DNA from: Chrysomallon squamiferum
Lineage: Eukaryota > Mollusca > Gastropoda > Neomphalida > Peltospiridae
Reading direction: 5' to 3'
DNA: 64,000 bases
NCBI GenBank assembly: GCA_012295275.1
Contig: CM022679.1
Coordinates: forward strand, 9,464,169-9,528,168
A program made the position numbers and the translations under genes. Under the pieces are notes generated by a model. It ran no database searches and was not told the DNA's origin. It saw nothing but the letters and a program-made list of their open reading frames with translations. This document shows positions 48,282 through 61,379 of the stretch, one piece after another (position 1 is the stretch's first letter; each line of letters starts with the position of its first letter).

Positions 48282-49642
48282 CTGAAATATAAATAAAATT
48301 AAAAAATAATTAAAATTATATATTTTCGTAATGCACATTCAGAATCTAATTACAAATATTTTATGAATCTTTTTAATATATCTGTAAATAAACATCTTGA
48401 ATCTAATTACTCAAATTAGTGTAAATAATAAAAAATAAAAGTAAGAGAAGAAAATAAATAGTCAGACATGAAAATATGTGTCGTCAGTGTTAATATTTTG
48501 TTTGTAAATGAAGCATTACTTAATGTTATACTGACCATCTTCATCAGTCTGTCGAACATTGTCTGTTCCAAGCCTTGATTGTGAGCTGCCTCAGATCCCT
48601 GGATTGTTGGATCCAGTTGCTAAGAAACAAAAATCAGGTATAAGTAACAATAGGTTTAAGTAATACCCAAAATCGACAAAAATCAGTTCAACATTGGTAA
48701 ATTTCCTAATTATTAATTATTCCTAAAAGATAAATAAATTTACTCTTTCAATGTCAGCATTAAGAATAAATATTTTTATATCTACCATTGTATTAAAATT
48801 TTTATAATTCTGTTAAATGTTGTTTTATCAATAATGCTTAGTACACAGTGTTAAAAGATGTTTTCGAAAGATACGAACCCGATCAAGACTCACATTGATA
48901 CGCAGTGGTGTGTCAAGCAGTAAATCCTTCTTTAAAATCAGACATAGCATACAAGGATTACAAAGCAAAGGAATATACATAATTCATAACAAGATCAGCA
49001 AACAAATCTTTTTTTTTCATTTTTTCAGCTCGACTAAGTAGAATAAAATTTAGTTGGTGCCCGCGATGTATCGTGGAGGAAAACAGTTACATAATTTGTG
49101 CGGAAACCGAAACTAGGTTGCATTGACGGGACCGCTCAGTTAACTGGGGTTAATTCCACAGATATACTTTCATATAGGTATACTGAGAGTATTCATTATT
49201 GCTCTAAATATGTAGCATATAAAAATAAACTCTGTCTTCAAGTCTTATTTTTAATAAATGATTTTTCTCCGATTCTTCCAAACTAGTCCTTAGTTACTTG
49301 ATTAACAACACATTACATTTTATTACTTTATTAATATTAGTTCTAGACCAATCATTTAATTATTGTACAGTGTAATGAATAGACTATAAAAACTAGATTT
49401 GAAAAATCGGATTTAATTATTTTTAAATACTAACAATTTCACCATTAATTGTTATTAAAATTAATAATCAGAGATGAAAATAATCCTGATTAATTTTATT
49501 TTACTTCCTAGTTGGCAGCACATCACAGAAACTTTTTATCATTCACTGCAGTATGTAAAATCTCTATTTATATTTCTGTTCTTATAACCTTTAGGTGACT
49601 TTATATGAATAAAAACAAAGAAAAATTTGAAATTATAATCAC

Positions 49643-51874
49643 ATGGAGAGTACAACTACAAGGTAATTTATTTGATAGTATTATATCTTAATAGCTTAGA
49701 ATACCTATAACTGTGTATATAAAAATATTTATATATTTTCACATTTCTTTTATTTATTTATTTATTTATTTATTTATTATTATTAGGATAGTGAACAATA
49801 TTTTTGTTATTTATTTATTTATTTATTTTTATTATCAAATTTATTATAGCTGGTCAGAATTAAAGTTTATAATGTTTTATTAACACCTTCAGTGTAGGGC
49901 GTTTTGGGGAAGTATGCAAATTGAAACAAGTTTCTGCTCGTACTTGCCATGATTTTCTGAATGCCGGGGAAGGCTGTAGTAGATCAATAATTGCCTACAT
50001 CATCACTGGAAGTCACATCACTAATGTGCGGTAATTTTAAAAGTATGATGGAGATCACCATCATTCAGCACCCTATCATATATGTACTGCATTGTGGAGA
50101 TCAGCACTGAAGGTGTTAATAAAATACTTAAGTAATGCAGAAAAAAAATGCATGAACAAGCACACTAAAACCCCCCAAAAAACCACTTTACATTACACAA
50201 TTAATAAATATTTTAAATTTAAATTTTTTTTTTTTTTTTTTTTTTACAGCACTGGAGATGGGGCAGAAGAGGTAAGCTATCTGTCCCTGCCATGGGAACA
50301 TGTCATCTACCGATACATCATGCCATGTTTTTCCCTCAAAGAGATATTCCAGCAGAGATACGTCAGCAAACGATTCAAGGAACTTGTCGACAGATACTTC
50401 GAGCTTACGTTTGTCATCGACATCAGTCGAGTGTCGGGCCAGATGACGTCACTTGCGTTTTCCATCATGGTCGCCAACAACCGGTGTCTGCGGTATCTGA
50501 CACTGAGGAACGCCAAGGACTGGCTCTCTGACGAGCTTCTGATTCCACTGCTGTCGAACAATCCCCATCTCCAGAAGCTGGATCTCTACAACTGTTCCAG
50601 TCTGACGAAAGCTAGTCTGACGGCTGTGGCAGAGCACTATAACTTAGAACATTTGGACTTGACAGGCTGCTGGGATCTGGATGACACTGCTGTTAGTTCT
50701 TTGGTGGTGAAGTGTAACAAGTAGGATATCTTTTGTTATATATTTGCAAATAACTGGCATAATCCTTAAAGTAAATAATAATTTTTGAAATTTAAAAAAA
50801 TATATATATAAAATAAAAAAATTAAAAATAATCATTTATTAATTAATACTAATTTTTATCCAGATGAAGTCATTTTTCTGTTTAAGTTTTTAATTGTTAC
50901 CTGTAAATTCTTTTAATGACATCTTTAATTACATTATTCAGCAAGATCATTTTATTACAGTTACGGCACTTACACTTATTAGGATCTATATATAGTAAGC
51001 AGTTTCTGAATGTAATGAAAATTTGTAAACAAAATTAAAACAAAAGCTTAAATCTGAGTTTGCAAAATGTAACAAGATTTGTGCTGAATCGCCAATTTTT
51101 TTAAAGCTATATTTATCAAAAAATTAAAATTCGGTAATTAATTTTTCAATTTCTCTGTGATGCAAACATTGTTTATTTGTGTTATTTTAAAAGTTTAGAA
51201 ATAAAATTTCAGACTGAAGTACCTGTCCCTGTCAGAGATCTCTAGTCTCACAGACAATGCTATCAATGTAGTAGCTCGCTACTGTCGACAGCTACGTCAT
51301 CTGAACATCCAGGGTTGCTCTCAAGTCACAGACAATTCCATCAAGTACATTTTACAAATGAATGAATGTTTATTAAAAGTTTGATATCAAAATAATCAAC
51401 GTAATAATAATTTGATGTGCATTTCCAGTAAGACCATGCAGGAAATTTTTTTTTTAAAGTTTTTTAATTATATCTGACTTACTTAAACTCTGACAAAATA
51501 TATTGTACTGTGTACGTTTGAAATAACCATTAAATCATTTAAAAATTGCTGAAGCTTTGCAAATAAGCAGAAATAATCTTTGACCTGTTGTATTCATACC
51601 TAAAACAAATTTTGATTATATATTTTTTATGTTTCAGGCAATAAATATGGTAATGTAATATATAATAATGGATAATATTTTGATGTCAATTTGTAGGAGA
51701 GTTGGTGATTGCTGCCAGCACCTTGAAACACTACAGGTCAAAGACTGTCGAGATATAACTGAATTAAGCCTGGCACCTCTTCGAGCTCGTGGAGTGAAAA
51801 TAGACTGTGATCCTCTACCTGGAGCACAACTCTGTCTTACCTACTTTCCTCAGAATCTTAATCAACAAATCTAA
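49643..51874 (+). CDS. FBXL15: FBXL15 copy 2, one leucine-rich repeat deleted in frame
   Basis: Exons 49643-49662, 50250-50720, 51213-51344 and 51697-51874; in phase, 266 residues. Exon 2 lacks 81 bp relative to copy 1, so LTAVAEH runs through one Tyr straight to NLEHLDLTGC. The lost piece is about one LRR including LRVLILRDCHWV. The F-box is unchanged in length and the stop is retained. Exon 3 differs from copies 1 and 3 (SEISSL, GCSQVTDNSIK). Probably still translatable, with an altered substrate-binding arc. The upstream region starts at the unit junction and lacks the GGPS1-side part. Confidence 0.8.
49880..50119. mobile_element. piggyBac-like MITE in FBXL15 intron 1 (unit 2)
   Basis: Same element as in unit 1, 240 bp. 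The terminal repeats CACCTTCAGTG are perfect and flanked by TTAA. Confidence 0.6.
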
Positions 51875-52923
51875 TAATGTAGATAAAAATTTACGTCACA
51901 ATTTGTTTGCTATGGGGAAAGAAAAAGCGAAAAAACAAAAACCGAAATTAATGAAAATATACATCTGTGCTAGATTTATTTTTTGAGTTTAAAGAAGCAC
52001 AGCTAAATATTTTTTCTGATTGGATTATTTTTATTGAAAAGAAAATATTAATGGACACTAATGGAAAAAAGCTGTAAGTAATATAGTAAGTTTATAATGA
52101 TAGAATTAGTATGAACCAGTGTTGTTCATATTATTATGAATCAGAACATAGCTCCAGTGGGATTCATTTTGATTGTTGAGGTGTATCTTTGGTGGTATGA
52201 ACAGATAACATGAGTACATTTTATAACTGCTCCCTGCTTTTACTTTATATAAGAATCAATTTTACTAACAGTAAGTATAATCAAATGAAGACAATAAACT
52301 CAAGGTGCAAGATAACATTTTGTATTTTATTATGTTATTTTATACATCAAAATACAGAATGACACACCGAGGATCTAACAACTTGGCAGTGATTTAATCT
52401 TGTAACGATTACATTTTTATCACATTTGCTTGTAAGAAATCTTGAGAGAAAAAAATTAGAAATGATCAGCCTGTTATTTTGCTGTTTTGCCTATTTGAAA
52501 ACAGATTATCAGATCAAAAACAAAACAAAAAACCCAATGTCTTGAAAGTACGCAAAATATTGATAAGCCATTTGTGTGTCCCATCAGAAACAAATATCTA
52601 AAATGAATGTTTGTGTACATTTGTTATTGCATCACTATAACTTGTTTTATTATCTTCTTTCAGATAAATATTATCACATTTTTTTTTTACCATCTTGTTA
52701 TTAATAATAGAAAATATGTTAGTTATTAGTATCAACATACTAATAAAAAAAATCTCTGTTAATTTGTATTTCTTGTTCAAACTTTCATATACTTTGTGTT
52801 ACAATTTTCAGTGTTGCAAAAACACTTTTTAAACAAAATGTAAGCAGTCACATAATTTTTGCATCTACCAAATTTTATTTATTTAAAATTTACATATCAA
52901 AGCAGTTGAATTAAAATTTTAAT

Positions 52924-55900
52924 TTATAATGTTTTTGATATAACTGCAAAGGAAGGCAGATCATCATCAGTATCGCTACTGTCTGGTGCTATAGGTTGTA
53001 ACATTTCACTAAATTTCTGTCTTTTTAGTGCTGTTTTGTGTTTTCTCTGAGGCAATTTTTCCTTCTGTCTCACTTTATCTTTTGATGGACTGGCCAGTTT
53101 GGTTTCTGACCAACTTTCTTCATCTCCATGAGCAGATGTCTGAGATTCATCATCTGGAAAACAATTAAAATTTTAAGCAAAATTTACATCCATTCTCATA
53201 TAAACTAAAACAGCTGTATCTCAACAAGAAGTATGTTCTTTTTCATGTGAGAAGAAAGTATAAAATCAAATCTATCAAAACCCATTCTAAAAAATATTTG
53301 CAGCGTACTCCCACCAATAACTATAAATATCATAGTTACTTCCCTTTGTTTCTATATTAAAATGTGAAAATATTGCATAAAACCTAATTGAACATAGGCT
53401 TTTAGATTATTATCAGTTTTGTATTACTTTTCATATGATATTCCTAGGATAACAGAAAGGTATAACAGTGAAAAATCTGTTGCTGTCAGTGATGAAATAC
53501 TATTTGTATTTTTGTTTTGCCTACATTTTGTCTTAAATATTTATTAAACTGGTGAATTACATGATATTCTAAAAAGATTTTCTTATAAGGACAAATTATA
53601 ACCCGATAAAGACATTGGTGGACTTTCATTTTCTTTTGTAGTTTTTCTTTTTCTTTTTCCTGTCTGTTTTTTTTTCTTGGTTATGCTTCTTCCACTTGCA
53701 GATTCCTGACTTGAAATGTGTTCTTTGATGATGTCTCTGAGTTTCTTTTCCACTCTATCACTTCTCTGAATTCCATCAGGCAATTCTGTTTAAAAAAAAT
53801 TAATAATAATAATTTTCAAAAAAAGATTAAAAATGAATTGAGTGTAAGATGTGCATATAAAGTGTAAGATATAATACAAAAAAATATGTATGAATAAAAG
53901 AAGCTTCAGTGTTATTGAAGTGACTTCTGGATTACTACCTATTCCTTGTCACAGATCAGATCACAGAGAAAATATCCCTATTTAATACCACAAGTCATTC
54001 TTATCTGCAGTGTGAAGTTACGGATACAATAATAATTAAACTATTTACTTTTTAGAAATGTTTTTACTATTAGATGATGTAAATTTGTGTTAAAACACAA
54101 TTTTAGGTTTGTTTCATGATGACGATAATGTTTGAGATGACCTGCCTTAAGAATAACAAAATCCCAACAAAACCAGTATGGAATTTTTAGAGTTATCAGT
54201 CTTTTATAATGTAATCTGATATGCACCAGCATTTTATTCCATTTTTGTATGTTGTTATTCCCTTTATCATTATTAAGTTAACTGTGGTAGAAAATACAGT
54301 ACTTTGTAATCTTAAAAATTAAATTTGTAGAGTTTTTATTAAGTGACCGACTATTGGTCAATTGAACATATTAGAGAGAGGGATCATCAATAATGGAATA
54401 TGCTTCACATTACAGCAATCTAGTTGATAAAACTGACTACATACCTTCACAGTGTTGTAGCATTTGTGACCAGAGGTTATTTTTAGACAGATTTTTCAGA
54501 TTACCAACTACAAGAAGATGATGTCTTGCTCTGGTTAAGGCTACATTCATTCTCCTGAAATATATTGAAACATTTTCAAATTTAATATTGATTGATATAC
54601 AGTCCAAAGATAATTTAAATTAGTTATAAATAAAACAACAACATTCAAATAGAACTGAAACCACCCCACAAAAAAAAAAACACAAAAAATAAAAACAACC
54701 ACAAATTGATCATCAAATATACCAAAATCAACCATTAAATGAAGACAATTTGTTTTTTTTAACATTTCACGATATTTTTATATTGACGGTATTTAGTTCT
54801 CATTTATAATGCATTGCAAAGTAATACGATATAAACATCCAAAACTATCTGTAAAATAAATAGTCAAGGAAAAAAAGCTAAGAACCCACACACTGAGTTT
54901 TATTCTGTGGGGATGCAGACCAATTCCAAGATAAACAAACTCTAGACTACTTGAATATTTCATCATTTCAAACTGATCAGATGATAAATTTTGCTAGGTA
55001 AAACCTCACTTGTTGCAATCAATGAAGCCGAGACTGTTGGATCGAACACATGACAAAATGATCACATCTCTTTCTCCTCCTTGAAAAGCATCCACTGTGG
55101 AGACCTGAATTCCTTTCACTGCTTTGTGGCTTGCAGACCTGGTATTAAAACAAGGGATCTTGGAATTAAAAATTCTTCAAAACATAAAATTTTAAAAAAC
55201 AAAAATATCACGAATTATACTCTGGAAATGGCATGAATTCAAATTTCATAATTTAAATGACAAATTTAATATACGAATAAAAAAATAGTGGTGTGCTTAA
55301 TTTAATACTGGTATTTTTATTTCCTTTTGTAATGTACTGCCAATTTTTTTTATTAATGTTTAAATTCAAACTTCAGTTAATCATCATAATAACATCTTGC
55401 AGCAATATGAAAGTACACAAATACAACAGTTATAATTGAAAAATGTTCTATACATCTGTGGAATTTTTATTAGAAAAATGATTTTAGAAAATACAGAAAC
55501 AATGATGCATAATTTATCACTGTTTATTATTCAGTGAAACTCAAATAAATTTATGAGCACTGTGACATAGATAATATAAATTATTATGCAAAATACTAGT
55601 TTTAACTTCAAATTAGTTATTAACATTAATTACTTTGTGTAATTTGTGCTGTGTGCATTCAACTGGTAAAAATAATTTATTAGAAAATGATACTTTTGAT
55701 GCTATCTGTAAAATTTCGAGCAAAATCGACCACAAATCTGTCTCCCATTAATCAAAGAGTTCCCACTCATACCTCCATGATGCTAATTTCCGTTTAATGT
55801 CTAAAGCATTACCTGCTGCTGTAAAGCAGAGCATTGATCTTGAACACCTGAGCTTTGTAAAGTGTGATGACCCCTATCACAGATGGATCCACCCCTTCTG

Positions 55901-56919
55901 CAATCAGTGTGTCAATGACGAGGACAACAAACTGAGCTTCAGAGTCATTGTAGTAACTGCCAGATCCCTCATCGCATTCCTTACCACAGCTAACATCATA
56001 GAAACACAGGGTGGGGAACGTTTGCTGAAATCGGTATTTGTTTTTAAAGCTAAGTTATTATTAATATAGTCACTAATTACTGATGTTATGTAGTTTTAAT
56101 AAAATTTAAGTAATATATATGGTACATTGTTTTGAAATATACTAAATATATTGCAAAATATAAATATAATATTTTCTTCTTAAGAGAGGAGCTAATTAAA
56201 TTTTATTATCAATGAGAAAAATTCTAAATGAACGTTTGTTTATAGTTATTTACTAAATTCTATAAAAAATAAAGACAGTTAATAATCTTATAAATGTAAC
56301 ACTTTACACTTGAGTAAATAACTAGTAAAATCAAACAAGAAAAAGTACCATTTTTGAAAACAAATGTAGAAAAAGATTTTTCATTTTAAAAAGTTATATA
56401 TATCGGTGCTCTGTGACTTTGCTAACACTATCGTCTTTTCAAAGAAACTTACAGAAAGAGGTTGACGATCTTGTTCAGTGATTCCATCTTTAAGCTGACT
56501 GTTGTAAAACAGGTGATTTGATATAGCACTTAACAGTGGATGACATCTGTACTGGGTACGAAGTATCACAGGAGGATAGCCCTGAAATATAAATAAAATT
56601 AAAAAATAATTAAAATTATATATTTTCGTAATGCACATTCAGAATCTAATTACAAATATTTTATGAATCTTTTTAATATATCTGTAAATAAACATCTTGA
56701 ATCTAATTACTCAAATTAGTGTAAATAATAAAAAATAAAAGTAAGAGAAGAAAATAAATAGTCAGACATGAAAATATGTGTCGTCAGTGTTAATATTTTG
56801 TTTGTAAATGAAGTATTACTTAATGTTATACTGACCATCTTCATCAGTCTGTCGAACATTGTCTGTTCCAAGCCTTGATTGTGAGCTGCCTCAGATCCCT
56901 GGATTGTTGGATCCAGTTG
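52924..56919 (-). pseudogene. ZGRF1: ZGRF1 3' part, unit 2 (5'-truncated)
   Basis: Exons 56919-56836, 56581-56453, 56024-55813, 55138-55010, 54554-54445, 53785-53603 and 53153-52924; in phase, 358 residues. Nearly identical to unit 1 in exons and introns. The terminal exon has 12 bp (four residues, ESWS) that unit 1 lacks. Truncated at the junction with unit 3 at 57153, as in unit 1. Confidence 0.85.
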
Positions 56920-57949
56920 CTAAGAAACAAAAATCAGGTATAAGTAACAATAGGTTTAAGTAATACCCCAAATCGACAAAAATCAGTTCAACATTGGTAA
57001 ATTTCCTAATTATTAATTATTCCTAAAAGATAAATAAATTAACTCTTTCAATGTCAGCATTAAGAATAAATATTTTTATATCTACCATTGTATTAAAAAT
57101 TTTATAATTCTGTTAAATGTTGTTTTATCAATAATGCTTAGTACACAGTGTTAAAAGATGTTTTCGAAAGATACGAACCCGATCAAGACTCACATTGATA
57201 CGCAGTGGTGTGTCAAGCAGTAAATCCTTCTTTAAAATCAGACATAGCATACAAGGATTACAAAGCAAAGGAATATACATAATTCATAACAAGATCAGCA
57301 AACAAATCTTTTTTTTTCATTTTTTCAGCTCGACTAAGTAGAATACAATTTAGTTGGTGCCCGCGGTGTATCGTGGAGGAAAACAGTTACATAATTTGTG
57401 CGGAAACCGAAACTAGGTTGCATTGACGGGACCCGCTCAGTAGTTAACTGGGGTTAATTCCACAGATATACTTTCATATAGGTATACTGAGAGTATTCAC
57501 GATTGCTCTAAATATGTAGCATATAAATTTAAACTCTGTCTTCAAGTCTTATTTTTAATAAATGATTTTTCTCCGATTCTTCATACTAGTCCTTAGTTAC
57601 TTGATTAACAACACATTACATTTTATTACTTTATTAATATTAGTTCTAGACCAATCATTTAATTATTGTACAGTGTAATGAATAGACTATAAAAACTAGA
57701 TTTGAAAAATCGGATTTAATTATTTTTAAATACTAACAATTTCACCATTAATTGTTATTAAAATTAATAATCAGAGATGAAAATAATCCTGATTAATTTT
57801 ATTTTACTTCCTAGTTGGCAGCACATCACAGAAACTTTTTATCATTCACTGCAGTATGTAAAATCTCTATTTATATTTCTGTTCTTTTAACCTTTAGGTG
57901 ACTTTATATGAATAAAAACAAACAATGAAAGATTTGAAATGATACTCAC

Positions 57950-58056
57950 ATGGAGAGTACAACTACAAGGTAATTTATTTGATAGTATTATATCTTAATA
58001 GCTTAGAATACCTATAACTGTGTATATAAAAATATTTAGATATTTTCACATTTCTT

Positions 58057-58091
<35 letters not shown>

Positions 58092-58548
58092 TTATTATTA
58101 GGATATTGAACAATATTTTTGTTATTTATTTATTTATTTATTTTTATTATCAAATTTATTATAGCTGGTCAGAATTAAAGTTTATAATGTTTTATTAACA
58201 CCTTCAGTGTAGGGCGTTTTGGGGAAGTATGCAAATTGAAATAAGTTTCTGCTCGTACTTGCCATGATTTTCTGAATGCCGGGGAAGGCTGTAGTAGATC
58301 AATAATTGCCTACATCAGCATTGGAAGTCACATCACGAATGTGCGGCAATTTTAAAAGTATGACGAAGATCACCGTCATTCAGCACCCTATCATATACAT
58401 ACTGCGTTGTGAAGATCAGCACTGAAAGTGTTAATAAAATACTTAAGTAATGCAGAAAAAAAATACATGAACAAGCACACTAAAAAAAATCCCAACCCCC
58501 CAAAAAAACCCACTTTACATTGCACAATTAATAAATATTTTAAATTTT

Positions 58549-58583
<35 letters not shown>

Positions 58584-60311
58584 GCACTGGAGATGGGGCA
58601 GAAGAGGTAAGCTATCTGTCCCTGCCATGGGAACATGTCATCTACCGATACATCATGCCATGTTTGTCCCTCAAAGAGATATTCCAGCAGAGATACGTCA
58701 GCAAACGATTCAAGGAACTTGTCGACAGATACTTCGAGCTTACGTTTGTCATCGACATCAGTCGAGTGTCGGGCCAGATGACGTCACTTGCGTTTTCCAT
58801 CATGGTCGCCAACAACCGGTGTCTGCGGTATCTGACACTGAGGAACGCCAAGGACTGGCTCTCTGACGAGCTTCTGATTCCAGTGCTGTCGAACAATCCC
58901 CATCTCCAGAAGCTGGATCTCTACAACTGTTCCAGTCTAGTCTGACGGCTGTGGCAGACACTGTAAAAGCTGCGTGTGTTGATTCTCAGAGACTGTCACT
59001 GGGTGAGGCTGTGGTGACGCAGTCTCATAACTTAGAACATTTGGACTTGACAGGGTGCTGGGATCTGCATGACACTGCTGTTAGTTCTTTGGTTGTGAAG
59101 TGTAACAAGTAGGACATCTTTTGTTATATATTTGCAAATAGCTGGCATAATCTTTAATGTAAATAATAATTTTTGAAATTTAAAAAAATATATATATAAA
59201 ATAAAAAAAATAAAAAATAATCATTTATTAATTAATACTAATTTTTATCCAGATGAAGTCATTTTTCTGTTTAAGTTTTTAATTGTTACCTGTAAATTCT
59301 TTTAATGACATCTTTAATTATGTTATTCAGCAAGATCATTTTATTACAGTTACAGCACTTACCCTTATTAGGATCTATATATAGTAAGCAATTTCTGAAC
59401 GTAATGAAAATTTGTAAACAAAATTAAAACAAAAGTTTAAATCTGAGTTTGCAAAATGTAACCAGATTTGTGCTGAATCGCCAATTTTTTTTAACTATAT
59501 TTATCAAAAAATTAAAATTCGGTAATTAATTTTTCAATTTCTCTGTGATGCAAACATTGTTTATTTGTGTTATTTTAAAAGTTCAGAAATAAAATTTCAG
59601 ACTGAAGTACCTGTCCCTGTCAAAGATCTATAGTCTCACAGACAATGCTATCAATGTAGTAGCTCGCTATTGTCGACAGCTCCGTCATCTAAACATCCAG
59701 GGTTGCTGGCGAGTCACAAACGATTCCATCAGGTACATTTTACAAATGAATGAATGTTTATTAAAAGTTTGATATCAAAATAATCAACGTAATAATAATT
59801 TGATGTGCATTTCCAGTAACACCATGCAGGAAAAAGTTTTTTTTTTTAATTAAGTTAAATATATGTTTTTTAAAAGGTTTTTAATTATATCAAAAATATT
59901 TATTAAGACAAACTTAAACTTTGATAAATATAAAATATATTGTATTGTGTACGTTTGAAATAACCATTAAATCATTTAAAAATTGCTGAAGCTTTGCAAA
60001 TAAGCAGAAATAATTTTTGACCTTTTGTATTCATACCTAAAACAAATTTTGATTATATATTTTTTATGTTTCAGGCAATAAATATGGTAATGTAATATAT
60101 AATAATGGATAATATTTTGATGTCAATTTGTAGGAGAGTTGGTGATTGCTGCCAGCACCTTGAAACACTACAGGTCAAAGACTGTCGAGATATAACTGAA
60201 TTAAGCCTGGCACATCTTCGAGCTCGTGGAGTGAAAATAGACTGTGATCCTCTACCTGGAGCACAACTCTGTCTTACCTACTTTCCTCAGAATCTTAATC
60301 AACAAATCTAA
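57950..60311 (+). pseudogene. FBXL15: FBXL15 copy 3, frameshifted in exon 2
   Basis: Exons 57950-57969, 58585-59108, 59601-59732 and 60134-60311 keep their splice sites. Exon 2 is 28 bp shorter than in copy 1, through four small deletions (10, 1, 1 and 16 bp) between about 58935 and 59030. The frame meets TGA at 58943-58945, so the predicted product stops soon after the first repeats (LDLYNCSSLV). Exons 3 and 4 remain open. Either a recent pseudogene or a local consensus error. Confidence 0.75.
58195..58434. mobile_element. piggyBac-like MITE in FBXL15 intron 1 (unit 3)
   Basis: 240-bp copy with TTAA at both ends; right terminal repeat has one mismatch (CACTTTCAGTG). Confidence 0.58.
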
Positions 60312-61379
60312 TAATGTAGATAAAAATTTACGTCACAATTTGTTTGCTATGGGGAAAGAAAAAGCAAAAAAAAAAAACCGAAATTAATGAAAATATACAT
60401 CTGTGCTAGATTTATTTTTTGAGTTTAAAGAAGCACAGCTAAATATCTTTTGTGATTGGATAATTTTTATTGAAAAGTAAATATTAATGGACACTAATTG
60501 AAAAAAGCTGTAAGTAATATAGTAAGTTTATAATTATAGAATTAGTATAAACCAGTGTTGTTCATATTATTACGTATCAGAACATAGCTCCAGTGGGATT
60601 CATTTTGATTGTTGAGGTGTATCTTTGGTGGTATGAACAGATAACTTGAGTACATTTTATAACTGCTCCCTGCTTTTACTTTATATAAGAATCAATTTTA
60701 CTAACAGTAGGTATAATCAAATAAAGACAATAAACTCAAGGTGCAAGATAACATTTTGTATTTTATTATGTTATTTTATACATCAACATACAGAATGACA
60801 CACCGAGGATCTAACAACTTGGCAGTGATTTAATCTTGTAAGGATTACATTTATATCACATTTGCTTGTAAGAAATCTTGAGAGAAAAAAATTAGAAATG
60901 ATCAGCCTTTACGCACCTTCACAGGTATGTTATTTTGCTGTTTTGCCTATTTGAAAACAGATTATCAGATCAAAAACAAAACAAAAAACCCAATGTCTTG
61001 AAAGTACGCAAAATATTGATAAGCCATTTGTGTGTCCCATCAGAAACAAATATCTAAAATGAATGTTTGTGTACATTTGTTATTGCATCACTATAACTTG
61101 TTTTATTATCTTCTTTCAGATAAATATTATCACATTTTTTTTTTACCATCTTGTTATTAATAATAGGAATTATGTTAGTTATTAGTATCAACATACTAAT
61201 AAAAAAAATCTCTGTTAATTTGTATTTCTTGTTCAAACTTTCATATACTTTGTGTTACAATTTTCAGTGTTGCAAAAACACTTTTTAAACAAAATGTAAG
61301 CAGTCACATCATTTTTGCATCTACCAAATTTTATTTATTTAAAATTTACATATCAAAGCAGTTGAATTAAAATTTTAAT

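Larger units (their letters stand above)
44663..48619 (-). pseudogene. ZGRF1: ZGRF1 3' part, unit 1 (5'-truncated by the duplication)
   Basis: ZGRF1 is a superfamily 1 (UPF1-like) 5'-3' DNA helicase acting with RAD51 in crosslink repair. Seven exons, in order: 48619-48536, 48281-48153, 47754-47543, 46867-46739, 46284-46175, 45513-45331 and 44880-44663; in phase, 354 residues, TAA stop. Visible motifs: QLDPTI (end of motif III), LRTQYRCHPLLSAISNHLFY (IV), VIGVITLYKAQV, QVSTVDAFQGGERDVIILSC (V) and RMNVALTRARHHLLVVGNL (VI). The Walker A and DEAA-type motifs and the zf-GRF region would lie upstream, but the unit ends at 48853 and FBXL15 unit 2 follows, so this copy cannot encode a full helicase. 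A lineage-specific tail of two exons follows HCE; it holds the basic run KKKKQTGKRKRKTTK, NLS-like, and an acidic SSDTDDD. All splice sites remain intact. Confidence 0.85.
40369..48853. repeat. Tandem duplication unit 1
   Basis: 8485-bp unit with FBXL15 copy 1 (plus) and the 3' part of ZGRF1 (minus). Its left end is the join between single-copy DNA (AATACAG) and AAAGATGTTTTCGAAAGA; the same AAAGATGTTTTCGAAAGA restarts at 48854. Confidence 0.95.
48854..57153. repeat. Tandem duplication unit 2
   Basis: 8300-bp direct copy. It starts AAAGATGTTTTCGAAAGATA, directly after ZGRF1 intron sequence (CACAGTGTTA). Confidence 0.95.
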
